From assembly GCA_963693365.1 (NCBI GenBank), contig CAVNZM010000003.1, positions 2,666,001-2,730,000 of the forward strand: a stretch of 64,000 bases of DNA. Reading direction: 5' to 3'. Every line of letters starts with the position of its first letter. Position 1 is the first letter of the stretch. The position numbers were made by a program, and so were the translations under genes. The notes below the pieces were generated by a model that saw nothing but the letters and a program-made list of their open reading frames with translations, made no database searches and had not been told where the DNA came from. Below are positions 1-12,154 of this stretch, piece after piece. Origin of the DNA: Amoebidium appalachense (lineage: Eukaryota > Ichthyosporea).

Positions 1-64
1 TAGGCGGCATACCATTTAGTATTGCTGCGGCGTGGTCCTGATGTTTATTGGGGTTGGTTTTCAG

Positions 65-201
65 GATGGACTCTACCGCAAGTTCGTGGAGTTGCAGCAG
101 ATGGCGCCAGGTGAGAGGGGTGGGGTATATGCGTGATTGTGTGTGTGTGTGGGGGGGGGGGGGGGGGGGGGGGGGGTACATGTACAATGGTGCAGGGTAG
201 T

Positions 202-232
<31 letters not shown>

Positions 233-551
233 GGGGGGGGGGGAGGGGGAGAGGGGGGGGGGGGGGAATGCGGGTACATGCTCAATGAGGCGTGTGTGTG
301 TGTATGTGCGGGGATGTGGGCAAGCGACATGGTGATGTCTGTGTGCGGGTATATGTGTAGACAGGGGGGGTTGGCAGACGTGTGTGAAAGGGAGAGAGGG
401 TGTGTGTGTGTGTATGCGTGATTGCTTGTGCTGTATGCATTTCTGTCCATGTCTGTCTCCCTTTTGAAGTCTTCTTCCTCGCTCTCTCGCTTATATACAG
501 CTCTCTCGCTTATATATACACACACACACACTTTCTCTCTCACACTCTCTC

Positions 552-585
<34 letters not shown>

Positions 586-730
586 CCCACGCCTTTGATG
601 CTGTGTTGGTTCCAAGGGCTAACTGTCGGTCATGTGATTACAGTTGACGAGAAGACAGTGGAGAATGAAGAGTCTGATGTTGACGACGTCAGCCATACCA
701 TAGACAGGCCCAAGAGGTGTGTGTGTGTGT

Positions 731-763
<33 letters not shown>

Positions 764-1432
764 GTGTTGTGTTTGTTGTGTGAGCAAGTGAGTATATATG
801 CGTGTGCATGCTGTGTATGTGTGTGTGTGTGTGCGGATGTGTACGCGTGCGCGCCAAGGAGGGTGTTTCGGCCGATAGCATTGAACAGATATGTTGTGTT
901 TGTTATTATTATTATTATATAGACAGATCTGTTATGTTTGTTATTATCAAATATAACCCTTTTCTCCCCACACACCAGCACACATGCCCGTCCCTCCTCC
1001 AGCACCACCCGTCCAATCAGCTCGGCTAGACAGCCGTCCCAGGCGGGAACCAACCCAGCGACAGCAAATCAGGAGGAGGAGAGCGACAGCGATAGCGATA
1101 GTGAGGACGAATCAGAAAAGGCCAAAAACGACAAGGACGTGGACCCTGGCATGTTCCAGAAGGTGCTGATGCTCAACAGGTCAGAGTGGGGCTGGCTGGC
1201 TCTAGGTATGTGGGTGGGTGGAGGGGGGAAGGGAGGGGGGAAAAGGGGGGGGGGGGGGGGAAGAGGTGAGGGATGGTGTGTGTGTGTGGGGGGGTGGGGG
1301 GGGTGCGCTGTGTGTAGATGGGTGGTAGGGTGGGTGGGTGGTTTGTGCAAAGGGTGGGGAATCGCGAAGGGGTGTGCATGGGTGGGTTGGTGTGGGTTGT
1401 TTTTGTGTTGCGTGCGTGGTGGACGGTTATGT

Positions 1433-1486
<54 letters not shown>

Positions 1487-2639
1487 CATTGTGGGTCTGC
1501 AGGCCTGTGGATTTGGATGGCCGGGTAGTTGTCTTGATGTTAGTAAAGGGGCAAGGTGTTTGTCTTGATGGTAATGGCTGTTAGTGTGTGGGTATGGATG
1601 TCTTGTTGTATACACTGCATTGGAAGAACGTGAGGGTGGAGGGGGAAGGAGGGAGAGGGGGGGGGAGGAGGGGGAGCAAAGGGACAGTACCGAGGGCAAA
1701 ACAGTAGTGTAAAAGATAAACATAAATGTAATAGTACGACTTACGAAAAAGGAGCTGAGAGAGAGAGTAAAAGATGTGTCGCTGACTAATGGACCAATTG
1801 GATTGCAGGGATTATTGGTGCGGCTATTAGCGGTGCGATGTGGCCCGTGTTCTCCCTGATCTTTGCTGAGATCATCGGTGTGATGGTGTCCGATGACAAT
1901 GACAAGGTGCTGTTCTGGGTCTACATGTTCCTGGTTGCTGCGGCCGTCGTTTTTACGTCAAACTACGTCAATGCTGTGGGTATCGCCGTGGCTGGAGAGA
2001 GGCTAACGCTCAGGTACGCGCACGCGCGCGCGTGTGTGTGTGTATGTGTGGTCATCGTGTGGGTTGGGGAGATCAGTGGGTGTGGGTCTGGGTATGGGTG
2101 GATGAAGTTCTTGTTTGTCTTTTGTTAGGCGTGTTGAAGGTTATTGTAGGGGGGGGGGGGGGGGGGGGGGGGGGGATGGGTCTTTGAGTGTCTGCCGATG
2201 GACGTGCTGCATGTGTTTGCCCTGTGGCTAAATCAAGTGTGCGCACCATCCACGTATGTGTATATGTGGAGTGGGATGGGGGGGGGGGGGGGGGGGGGGG
2301 GATGTGGATACGATATGGTGCATGCATGGAACAAAAGGTCAACAAGGAAACCACTCGCTCACATGAGGCCCTGTTTTCCGATTTTCCAGGGTGCGCACGG
2401 CGTGTTTCGAGGCTATGATTCACCAGTCTATTGGTTGGTTCGATCACCACGAGAATGGGGTTGGTACGCTCACTACTCGGCTGAGCACGGAGGCAGCGGA
2501 CGTGAAATTGGTCAGCGGCAGCGCACTGTCTGTGCTGGTCACACAGGTCACTACTATTGTAGTGGGCCTGGTTATTGCATTCACGGCAACGTGGAAGTAA
2601 GTGGTGTGATGTGTGTTTTTCTTTTGTGTTTGTTGTGTC

Positions 2640-2698
<59 letters not shown>

Positions 2699-2827
2699 CG
2701 CGCGCGCGTGGGCGCGCCTGTGTGTGCGTGTGTGTTAGTCGTTTTGGCCTATTACTTGGCTGGTTTCTGCGTGTTCCATATCAGTTGCTTTACGTCTCTC
2801 TCCCTCTTGCTCTCTCTCTCTCTCTCT

Positions 2828-2858
<31 letters not shown>

Positions 2859-2932
2859 CCCCTCGCACCCTCTTTCTCTCTCTCTCTCGCTCCCCCCCCC
2901 CCCCCCCCCCCCCCCCGATCCTTGCCAACACG

Positions 2933-2978
<46 letters not shown>

Positions 2979-3249
2979 TACGTATTCACGAATAACCAGA
3001 TGTCGGAAAGTCATAGGAGTTCACGACTAGGCTATTCACACTTTGTGGTTTGGTGGTTCTGTGCTGACATACCCTGGGGTCCCCCCCCCCACACCCCAAC
3101 CCAACCCCACCCCACCCCCACCCCACCCCCTCCCTCTCCAGGCTGGCCCTCGTTGTGTTGGTGTGTGTGCCGACGATTGCCATCGGGGCTGGACTGCAGA
3201 TGAGACAGATGGCTGGGTTTGCCGCCGATGGGAGCAAGTACGTGCAGTG

Positions 3250-3292
<43 letters not shown>

Positions 3293-3787
3293 AACGGCTT
3301 TGGGTTACATATTGCCTGTGACGACCCCCCCCCCCCCCCCCCCCCCCCCCCCGGGGGTCATCCTCCCCCTCATGGTTTTTTTTTTTTTTTTTTTTTTTTT
3401 CAGTGCAACCCCTCCAGCCACCCGCACGCCCCACGTCCCCTTTTTCTATTACCACACACTAAATCAAACAAGTTTGTTTTGCGTAATGGGTGACCAGTCA
3501 TATTGTGAAATCGTGTGTCCTGACCAATGGTTTTGCAGGATCTATCGCCATGCGGGCAAGATTGCCGGTGAGGCTGTGGACAATGTGCGCACTGTGACGT
3601 CACTGAGTGCCGCCATCCACTTCCTGGACCGGTATCGTGCCCTTCTCCCTCCCCCTCCTCCCCCTCCCCATCAACGGTTATTGTTGTTGGTATGATTATA
3701 ATATGATTATCATTTTCGCCAGTTGCTGTTGTTGTTGTTGTTGGAATTCATAGCTGTACACCTAAAGCTCCTTCTCTGGGGACATGC

Positions 3788-3818
<31 letters not shown>

Positions 3819-3851
3819 TGCGGTCACTCCACTCCTCTTCCCTCCAAATGG

Positions 3852-3899
<48 letters not shown>

Positions 3900-5640
3900 G
3901 AAAAAAAGAAAAAAGAGCACAGCCAGTAAGAAATTTCTGCTTTACTGTTTCTAATTGTGTTTCATGCGCTTTTCTTTTTCCCCCTATATCAGCATATTAA
4001 GTACACTTGTTGAATTTGTACTTCAAACTGCCCCGCAATCTAATCCTTCCTCCCCTCACCCCCTCCCCCCCCCCCCCCCCCCCCCCCCAAACACACACAC
4101 ATACACACACACACACACCACCACCACCTTGGCAGCTACGACCTCGAACTTGCCAAACCTGCCAAGAAGGGGTTCAAGACGGCACTGATTGCAGGCCTGG
4201 GCTTTGGCTTTACTGAATTCATGATGTTCGGTACGTGTGTGTGTGGGTGTTCCTCGGAAGGGTAGGGAGTTTGGGGGCAGGGAGGGGGGGGAGGGGTGGG
4301 GGGCTGGTGTTTGTGTGTGTTTTGTTTCTCCCCGCGGGATTGAAATGTTACTGACTGGGTGTGTGTGCAGCCATCTGGGCCATTTCGTTCTGGTACGGTG
4401 CAAAGCTCGCACAGGACGGAGAGGTGGACTTCACCGCCATCATGAAGGTGGGTGTGGGTGGGTCGGTTGAAGTATGGCAAGGCCTACTGCATAATTGTTT
4501 TCGCTCTCTCTCTCCCTCTCCCTCTCTCTGTCTCTATTTCCCCCCCTCTCTGTTAGAAGCCAAAATGAAACGACCTCTTCCGTACGTGAGTGGCCTGTTG
4601 GTGTGGATAAGACCCCTTGTCCTATGCTGGAAGGTGTTTATTATAATTTTATTCTATTTTGTATTTTGTAAGTTTTTTATTCGTTTGTTGGTTTGTTTGT
4701 TAGTTTTTGTTTTTCCGGGGGGGAGGGGGGGGGAGAAGGCTTCAAACTTGAATTGTGTGCGTTTTCCTTATTATGTTATCACGGAGTAGGGGAAGAAGGG
4801 TGGTTAGTGATGGGGTGTGTGTGTGTTGGAGGAAAAGTAATAAGTTGAGAGGAAAGGGGAGAGGCGGAGGGAAAACGAGTGTGACACTAACTGTACTCGT
4901 GGCCTGCAGGCCATTAGCGCCATTGTGTTTGGTGCCATGACGGCCGGGCAGGTGGCCGCTATTGCCCCGGACGGTGCAAAGGTACGTGCATGTGCTCTTG
5001 CCATATATGGATGATCTTGCCATGTATGGATGATCTTGCCATATATGGGTTTGTGACTGCTCCCTTTATGTTTCTTGCCATGTATCAAAGATCTTGCCAT
5101 GTATGGATGATCTTGCCATATATGGGTTTGTGACTGCTCCCTTTATGTAGGACGCACACCATGTATTCGTCAAAATGTGATCTCCTTTCTGTCGACATCA
5201 TTTCATCCCATATGCTGTTTGCTCCAGCGAGCTTTCTTGGTGGACATGTGTTGTTGCCATATGTTGGTCAGTGTCTGCTCCTTCTTTAGGTGCCGTGTGC
5301 GGTGCGGGTGGACATTTGTGGGTGGCCAGGGGGGGGGGGGGGGGGGTAGGAGGCAGGGGTGTGCTAGTCGTGCCTGTTACGTGCAGCCGGAAGGTTGGTG
5401 TGTTGGTTTCTCTGGGTCTCATTGGTCAAGAATGGAGTATTTTCCTGACGCCTGATATGTGCACAGGCCAAGGTTGCTGCCACTAAGGTCTTCCGTCTGC
5501 TTGCCCTCGTTCCGGAAATTGACTCCAGGGTAGGCATTGCCCCTCTCTCTCTCTCTCTCTCTCCCCCCCAACCACCACCACCACTACCCGTCCACCCAAC
5601 CATATTCCTCCTCCTCCCTCCCTCCCTCCCCCCCCCTCCC

Positions 5641-5671
<31 letters not shown>

Positions 5672-6047
5672 ACACACACACCCCATACTGTACCACATTT
5701 ATAACCACCCCCACTTTGTATCGTTCGGCTTAGTTGCTTCACACATAAAGAAAGAACGAGTCGAGACGGTGTGGCTCATCCACTAAGAATAGCAGCGACA
5801 TGTTACGACCCCCCCCCCCCCCCCCGGGAAAAAAAAAAATCCTCACGCGCACACACACACACACGCACACACAACCTTGCTCCATCGTCCGTTTTTTTCA
5901 TTTTCCCACTTCTCACTCCCTGCCCCCTCCATCCCCACCACCACCACAGAACCCCAACGGTCGTGTACCCGAGAGTCTGAAGGGTGATGTTGCATTCAAG
6001 GACATTGAGTTCGTCTACCCTACCCGTCCGGAGGGTGAGCTCCACAC

Positions 6048-6083
<36 letters not shown>

Positions 6084-6387
6084 GCCTGCATAAACGTTTA
6101 CAAGATCACACGTGTTTGTTTGTTTCAGTTGCGGGCAGGCACTTGCACTGTGAAGAAAAGGGGTGATGAGGTGGGGAAGGATTTGTTGCAGATAGCCTGT
6201 TTCAGGCTGCCTTGGTGCATGTTGCCCACATTTTCAATCCAATTCCTTAATGTACTGATTGTTTCCGTCCTTACCCCCCCCCCCCCCCCCCCCCCCCCCC
6301 CGCCCGCCCGCCCATTCCCCTCTCCCTCCCTCCCCCTCCGTCCCCCAACCCACCCAAAACACACACACACTAATCGCACATGCACCG

Positions 6388-6423
<36 letters not shown>

Positions 6424-6749
6424 GACTGTGCTCAAGGCTCTCTCTGTGGACGTGGCCAATGGCCAGACACTTGCGTTGGTCGGTGAGAGCGGCTGCGGCA
6501 AGAGCACGACTATTGCCCTTAGCGAGAGGTATGCAGCCACACACATGTATACACAGACACACACACACGCGCACACACGCACACACTAGAGGCATATCTT
6601 GCATGCACACACATACAGCTATGTCCCTGGGTTGAATTTAAATGAACATATAGAAATACTGGGTAGTGTGCACCCACCGGAATCTTTCTTACCTGGTTGC
6701 TGATTGGTTCATGCCTGCACCTACGCAAGTGCGTTCACAGACACACGTG

Positions 6750-6809
<60 letters not shown>

Positions 6810-7877
6810 TTCAGGCCTTGTTCCACCACTCTGCCATGACACACTTTGTATGCTCTCATCAATAACCCCCGCCGCCCCAGCCCCACCCACCCTCCTGCCT
6901 AACCCCCTCCCACCCTTTTCCAGGTCTCCCTGATACCTTCCTGAAACAGTGCTCCCTAATTGTTCTTTGTGAAAACCCATTTTTCCTGCCCTTATTTGTT
7001 GTGCTGTATCCCACACGTATACTCATCCTATGTCCTCTCTCTATCTCCGTAGGTTCTACAACCCCAAGTCCGGGCAGGTTCTTGTAGACGGGGTGCCGAT
7101 CCACGAGTACAATCTGCGGTGGCTGCGATCGCAAATTGGGATCGTGAGCCAGGAGCCGGACCTGTTCAACACCACGGTCAGAGAGAACATCCTCTACGGT
7201 CTGCCCAAGGACCAGCTGTGTGTCGTGACGCAGGTGTGTGCATGGTTTTGTATTTGTTTTTTGTTTTTTGATCCGTTTTCTTGCCTGTGTTGGTGCCTGG
7301 GTGAGTGAGCGTGGGTGGAAGTTATTATTAATATTTTTTTTTTTTTTTTTAATTTTGTATTTTTTTTGGGGGGGGGGGGGGTTGTTATAGATTATGCCTT
7401 TGACACGTGTGTATTCCCGTGTCCTCTGCCTCTGCCAAAGATGTGATACGTTTTGGCGCCCATGTGCTGTACGTTGGGCTTCCCAAGGACAGCCAACCAA
7501 CTATCCTTCCACCTGCCAACCCACCTCCTTGCCCCGGCTTCTGCGCCAACAAACCTTCACACACGCACACACCCTCCCTCGCTTTCTCCTTCCCTCACAC
7601 ACACACGTACACAGGACATGATCGAGACCGCAGCCAAACTGGCCAACGCACACGAGTTCATCATGGGGCTGCCCCAGGGCTACGACTCCCCTGTGGGTGA
7701 GCGCGGCAGCCACCTGTCTGGAGGGCAGAGGCAGCGTGTGGCCATTGCACGTGCGCTGATCAGAAACCCAAAGATTCTGCTGCTGGATGAGGCTACTAGT
7801 GCACTGGACTCGGAGAGTGAGGTGGGTGCATGGGTAGTGTGCCTGCTTGGATTTTTTTTTTTTTTCCTTTTTTTTTT

Positions 7878-7942
<65 letters not shown>

Positions 7943-8392
7943 TATATGCATATGTTTGCGGATGCTCACGCGTGCAAATGCAAGTACACGCTTTTTTCAG
8001 GCGGTGTAGCAAGTTTAGGATAGGACAAATGCAAATAGGCTTGAAGGCTCGAAGGGGGGGGGGGGGGGGGGGGATTGGCTCAAATCGGGGGGGTTTTGTT
8101 GGTAGTTGGTGGTTTTTCGGTGTTTGGGGGGGGGATGCAACCCAGCGCTCTGCAGACATGCTAATTCATCTTCTTTTTGCACGAGCAGAAAGTCGTGCAG
8201 GTTGCTCTGGACCAGGCACAGAAGGGCCGGACCACGATCGTGATTGCACACCGATTGAGCACGATCCAGGATGCAGACAAGATCGCAGTTGTCAAGGAGG
8301 GTGTGGTGGCTGAGCTGGGCAGCCACTCACAGCTGATTGGAAAGGGCGGTCTCTATGCTCAGTTGGTCGAGAACCAGAGACACACCGTGTAG
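65..8392 (+). CDS. ABC transporter, ABCB (P-glycoprotein/MDR) type, C-terminal half (5' part outside window)
   Basis: ATP-driven membrane exporter. Sixteen exons keep one open phase (678 residues plus stop): 65-110, 644-716, 979-1205 (acceptor could instead give 1003), 1809-2013, 2390-2596, 3142-3237, 3539-3631, 4136-4230, 4371-4447, 4910-4981, 5467-5529, 5950-6034, 6423-6528, 7053-7233, 7615-7821, 8189-8392. The first exon encodes the end of the first nucleotide-binding domain ([11 protein letters not shown]). An acidic linker ([16 protein letters not shown]) follows, then the second membrane domain with about six helices (residues about 100-395). The second ATPase domain is intact: A-loop tyrosine in VYPTRPE, Walker [10 protein letters not shown] (exon 13), Q-loop SQEPDLF (exon 14), signature LSGGQRQR, Walker [13 protein letters not shown] (exon 15) and H-loop [10 protein letters not shown] (exon 16). 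This is the layout of a full-length eukaryotic ABCB transporter of the plasma or vacuolar membrane. Substrate cannot be inferred. The 5' half and start codon are missing. Confidence 0.93.
4996..5148 (+). repeat. Intronic minisatellite with a perfect 59-bp duplication
   Basis: Inside the ABC-transporter intron 4982-5466. A 59-bp block at 5013-5071 is repeated without change at 5090-5148. Each block contains two copies of a shorter unit, GATCTTGCCAT(A/G)TATG. A perfect copy implies a recent duplication. Confidence 0.92.
7368..7941 (+). repeat. Poly-T and poly-G tracts in ABC-transporter introns
   Basis: A T run passes into a G run around 7330-7381 in intron 7234-7614, and a T run into a G run of about 54 bases (7888-7941) in intron 7822-8188. 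Such T-then-G tracts directly downstream of donors recur elsewhere (34411-34494). They are low-complexity intron filler and a risk for assembly length errors. Confidence 0.8.
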
Positions 8393-8835
8393 GAAGGAAG
8401 AAAGGGGGAGGTTAAACATTTTTAGTTGTGGGTTAGTAATATATTATAAGAAGAGAAGGAAAAACCGTCACAGTTTCTTTTGTAGGGTTGTAAATTTTGA
8501 TGGAAATTGTGTGTTGGCAGAAAGGTTGCCACAGCACAGAGATGAAACTGACGGAAGACATGTGAATAGAATTGAAATGTGGGTGTGCTAATGGGCCACC
8601 CTTTTAGGAATGTAAAAATACAGCAGCAAGGCCATGTGATGGCTATAGGCTGCTGTGTGTAGGCAAGGGACGCCTATGATTGGTTGATGTTGCATGTATA
8701 GGGCTGGTTCCCTTACCCCGTGTAGTGGGTATCTGTTTTCAAAATGTACAGCTGATAATCCTGCTTTTTAAATAGTTTTATGTTGTGGCAAGACGGTGAC
8801 CGTGGTTGGTCCGCCTTAAATTATATCTTTATATG

Positions 8836-8841
8836 AATAAA
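8836..8841 (+). promoter_or_regulatory. Poly(A) signal of the ABC-transporter gene
   Basis: AATAAA lies 444 bases after the TAG stop at 8390-8392, in an AT-richer stretch. It is the first canonical hexamer downstream, so 8393 to about 8860 is the likely 3' UTR. Confidence 0.6.
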
Positions 8842-8897
8842 GTGCCAATCCCGTTCAATGGATCTTTTATACTATCAGAGCTACCCTTCTGTTTGCA

Positions 8898-9052
8898 ACC
8901 CTGCCACTGTGTTCTGATCTCTCAGTTTCGGATTTTCGGTTTTGTGGGCAGGGGAGCCATGTCAGCATCATGAGTGTTCAGTCATTAAAAAGTCAGAGAG
9001 CAGGGGAGCCCCGAGGAATAGTAAGGGAATGGGGCTGAGCCTAGCAAACGTT
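8898..9052 (+). repeat. Dispersed direct repeat A, copy 1
   Basis: About 155 bp similar to 10058-10221. Both start with CCTGCCACTGTGTTCT, share TTCAGTCATTAAA and AGTAAGGGAAT, and end near GAGCCTAGCAAA. Small indels separate the copies. No coding capacity is seen. Confidence 0.8.
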
Positions 9053-9072
9053 CCTAGATATAATTGGTAGAG

Positions 9073-9190
9073 GCATCTTATTCAGGCCCGTGATTGTGGG
9101 TCGGTTCTGGTACATAGCCTTGTGTCACGTCATGATCCCTGTATGATATGATACTTAGCACAGTGCCGGCGCCAGTCCCATACTGTGCCG
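9073..9190 (+). repeat. Dispersed direct repeat C, copy 1
   Basis: Resembles 11901-11990. Shared core GTGATTGTGGGTCGG is preceded in both by GCATCTT and followed by a CAC-TA/GA-CGATCCCTG-like segment. Clearly diverged. A lone GTGATTGTGGGT at 10523 may be a third remnant. Confidence 0.6.
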
Positions 9191-9581
9191 GCGGTAACAG
9201 AGGAACAAGACCGACTGATTTGTTCAACTCTGATTGGAAAGCCTTGAGTTCAGATTCTTTTTTGATTAACCGCCATTCCCTCGGTCCCCCCTCCCCCCCT
9301 CCCCCCTCCAACTCCCCCAACTCCCTCTCCCCCGCTTCCCTTCCCCCTCCGCCGCCCCCACCTTCATCTCCACCAACTTGGAAAGAGAGGGTAGAAAAGG
9401 TCAAAAGAAATAAACAACTTAAGAAACCAAGAATTTCAAAAGCGATTCCGTTACGGTATTCAAGTTACATCTTCACAATTGCAGTCTAGAAAAAGTGTTT
9501 GGTAAATTAAAGCACAATATTAACTTGTGGGCTTTGCAATCTGTGTACGTTGATTGCATGACATTGTGTGAGAAATACGAA

Positions 9582-9625
<44 letters not shown>

Positions 9626-9781
9626 GGGAGGATTGGACATGAAAAATGCACAACGTTAACACAAACTTTCGAGAGAGGGGGGTGGAGGGGAAGGGGGTCA
9701 TGATCAAAGGGGATATCGATGAAAGAAAAGGAGTTTTTACAGGAATCAACTAAGAAGGTCCTTTTTTGGTTGTGTGTTTGT

Positions 9782-9849
<68 letters not shown>

Positions 9850-9998
9850 GGAGGATTGGACATGAAAAATGCACAACACAAACTTTCGAGAGAGGGGGGT
9901 GGAGGGGAAGGGGGTCATGATCAAAGGGGATATCGATGAAAGAAAAGGAGTTTTTACAGGAAGCAACTAAGAAGGTCCTTTTTTGGTTGTGTGTTTGT

Positions 9999-10039
<41 letters not shown>
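9582..10039 (+). repeat. Tandem duplication punctuated by long poly-G runs
   Basis: The order is G run (9582-9624), unit (9625-9783), G run of 65 (9784-9848), second copy of the unit (9849-10000), G run (10001-10039). The two units, about 155 bp, differ by only a few changes, including loss of GTTA after CACAAC in the second copy and one substitution near the end (AATCAAC versus AAGCAAC). The G run is therefore part of the duplicated module. Confidence 0.9.
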
Positions 10040-10040
<1 letters not shown>

Positions 10041-10057
10041 GAACCCCTTACTTATTA

Positions 10058-10221
10058 ACCCTGCCACTGTGTTCTAACCTCTCATTGATTTCGGACCGGT
10101 GGACAGAAAAACTATGTCGGCAACACGAGTATTCAGTCATTAAATAGTCAGGGAGCAGGGGGAACCCAAGGAAATCTCAATAGTAAGGGAATACTGGGGA
10201 CTGGGGAGCCTAGCAAAGGTA
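10058..10221 (+). repeat. Dispersed direct repeat A, copy 2
   Basis: Second copy of the element at 8898-9052, same orientation, about 1.16 kb apart. The poly-G tandem array 9582-10039 lies between the two copies. Confidence 0.8.
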
Positions 10222-10582
10222 CCGATAGGGCAGTGCATGTTGCAGCCTTGGGGCATGTTGCATCGTGATAACGATTTTTGTTGAGATGGTCGGGAGGGGG
10301 GGGGGGGGGGGGGAGGGGGCAGCGACATACTGCCAGGTAAGTTATGTCAAATTGAAGTGTTGGGTCCGTTTTCGTCAAAGGTGTGTTGGGGGACCTCATA
10401 CTGCCAACCCTCGAGGGCTCGAGAAACTCATCAATCGCAGCTACCAGCAGGCATAGCGTGTGGGTGGTCACCGAACAAATGCAAGTCGTAGCCGGCTGTG
10501 GTAAATACCTAATTTATCCACCGTGATTGTGGGTTAAAAAAAAGTGGGTACCGCCTGAGTTGAACAGTGAATATAAATTTTG

Positions 10583-10650
10583 TCTACCAGAACAATCCAT
10601 ATGTGAACATCTACCAGAACAATCCATTTTTGTCTACCAGAACAATCCAT
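10583..10650 (+). repeat. Three copies of an 18-bp unit
   Basis: TCTACCAGAACAATCCAT occurs at 10583-10600, 10610-10627 and 10633-10650, with spacers of 9 and 5 bases. Function unknown; it lies in gene-free DNA. Confidence 0.9.
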
Positions 10651-10849
10651 TTTTCTAACTTTCAGATGCACCAACCGAGTTCTCGTGAATCATGTTTTCT
10701 AATGGACTCGCCGAAAACACAACCATCCACCACAGAATCAAAGGCTACACGAGGCAAAAGAAAAGCTAGCCTTTGAAGTGCACTCCCAAAGGATTGAACA
10801 GAGCTCGAGGCACGAAGGAGCCCGGCCTGTTTTGTACTTCTCCTTACCC

Positions 10850-10897
10850 TACCCCTCCCCCCCCCCCCCCCCCCCCCCGTCAGCCATCCCCCCTCCA

Positions 10898-10975
<78 letters not shown>

Positions 10976-11062
10976 CCCCCCCCCCCCCCCCCTCCCCTCC
11001 TCCCCCCCCCCCCCCCGGGGGTCAGACAAGCTGCACCCCCCCCCCCCCCCCCCTCCCCCCCT
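10850..11062 (+). repeat. Poly-C / (CT)n tract
   Basis: C runs flank an almost pure (CT)n array of about 35 units (10902-10972). A similar (CT)n array lies at 14142-14225. No gene is seen around either. Confidence 0.9.
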
Positions 11063-11139
11063 TTGCTCTGCTCTCCCTCTTTCCACTGTGTCGTCCTCCA
11101 ACAACTGTAAAGAACTTCGCCCTGAGCACGGGCACAGAA

Positions 11140-11308
11140 TTAGTCTTTATGGTGCCTCGTAGAGAAAGTAAACCCTGATATAAAATCATCACCCGACATC
11201 TATGTACTTGATCATGATATACCGCTGAAGGGATATTCCGAGCAAAACCCCCCCCCGTACCTGAGACTGGTCTCTCTTTGCCTCGAGTAAACAGTGTGAA
11301 CCCCAATT
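11140..11308 (+). repeat. Dispersed repeat B, copy 1 (inverted partner at 41551-41718)
   Basis: About 170 bp that match the reverse complement of 41551-41718 at roughly 90 percent by eye. Shared blocks include CTCGTAGAGAAAGTAAACC, CACCCGACATCTATGTAC, GATCATGATATACCGCTGA and GCCTCGAGTAAACAG, plus an internal C run. No open frame spans it. Probably a short mobile or MITE-like element. Confidence 0.85.
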
Positions 11309-12123
11309 TGTCCTAACACGAGTAACACGACTGTTGTGCACGTGAGTGTTCGGAAAAAAATAAACCATAATTATCATGAACCTGCACAAAATCTTTTTGA
11401 CCTCGAAAACGGCATCCTATTTGGCTGGTGAAGGGGCCGGAAATTTTTAAGGGATCGAGTGCCCGGCCTGCATGTTGTAACAAAAATCTAAAGGGGAGCT
11501 AAAAGCTTTGGCAAACGGGATGTATTGATCTATGGATGATCCTAGTAGCTAAGTGGTAGGGGTGTTGATTTCATGAAGGGGGGGGAGGGGGAGAGGGGAG
11601 GGAGGGGGGGGGAGAGGGGGGGGGGGGGGGGGAGAGGAAGAGGGGGAGGTAGTTAAGAATGAGTGTGTGCATGTGTGGTGGCGCTATGAAACGGGGGAGG
11701 GGAAGTTTGGGGGGAGGGGGAGGGGGGGGGGGGGGAGGAGAGGGAATCGGAGGGGGGATGGATCACGTGCTCAGCAACTTATGTGGGTGACATCAACAGT
11801 TTAAAGAAAATCGATTACCTGAATGCATGCCCGTTGGGGCTGCACTTTGTTGTGTGGTCGGTCACCCAGCCACAATCAGTCTGACGTACTTGCGGTAAAC
11901 GCATCTTGTTTGAGCCTGTGATTGTGGGTCGGGTGGTAGGGAGCTGTCACATAACGATCCCTGAACCATTATATTCAACTGCCAGACACATACGTGTGGT
12001 GCTGTATTTGGCCATGCATATGTGATGGGAGATACTGGGACCTTTTCGGGCTCTGTTCTATCCGCCATTCCCCTATTTCCCTGGGGGGAGGGGTATATTC
12101 CAAGAGCTTTTTTATTTTCTATC

Positions 12124-12154
<31 letters not shown>

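Noticed and set aside
11537-11570. tRNA-like A-box (TAGCTAAGTGGTAGGGG)
   Set aside because: No matching B-box, anticodon arm or acceptor stem follows; the sequence runs into G-rich DNA.
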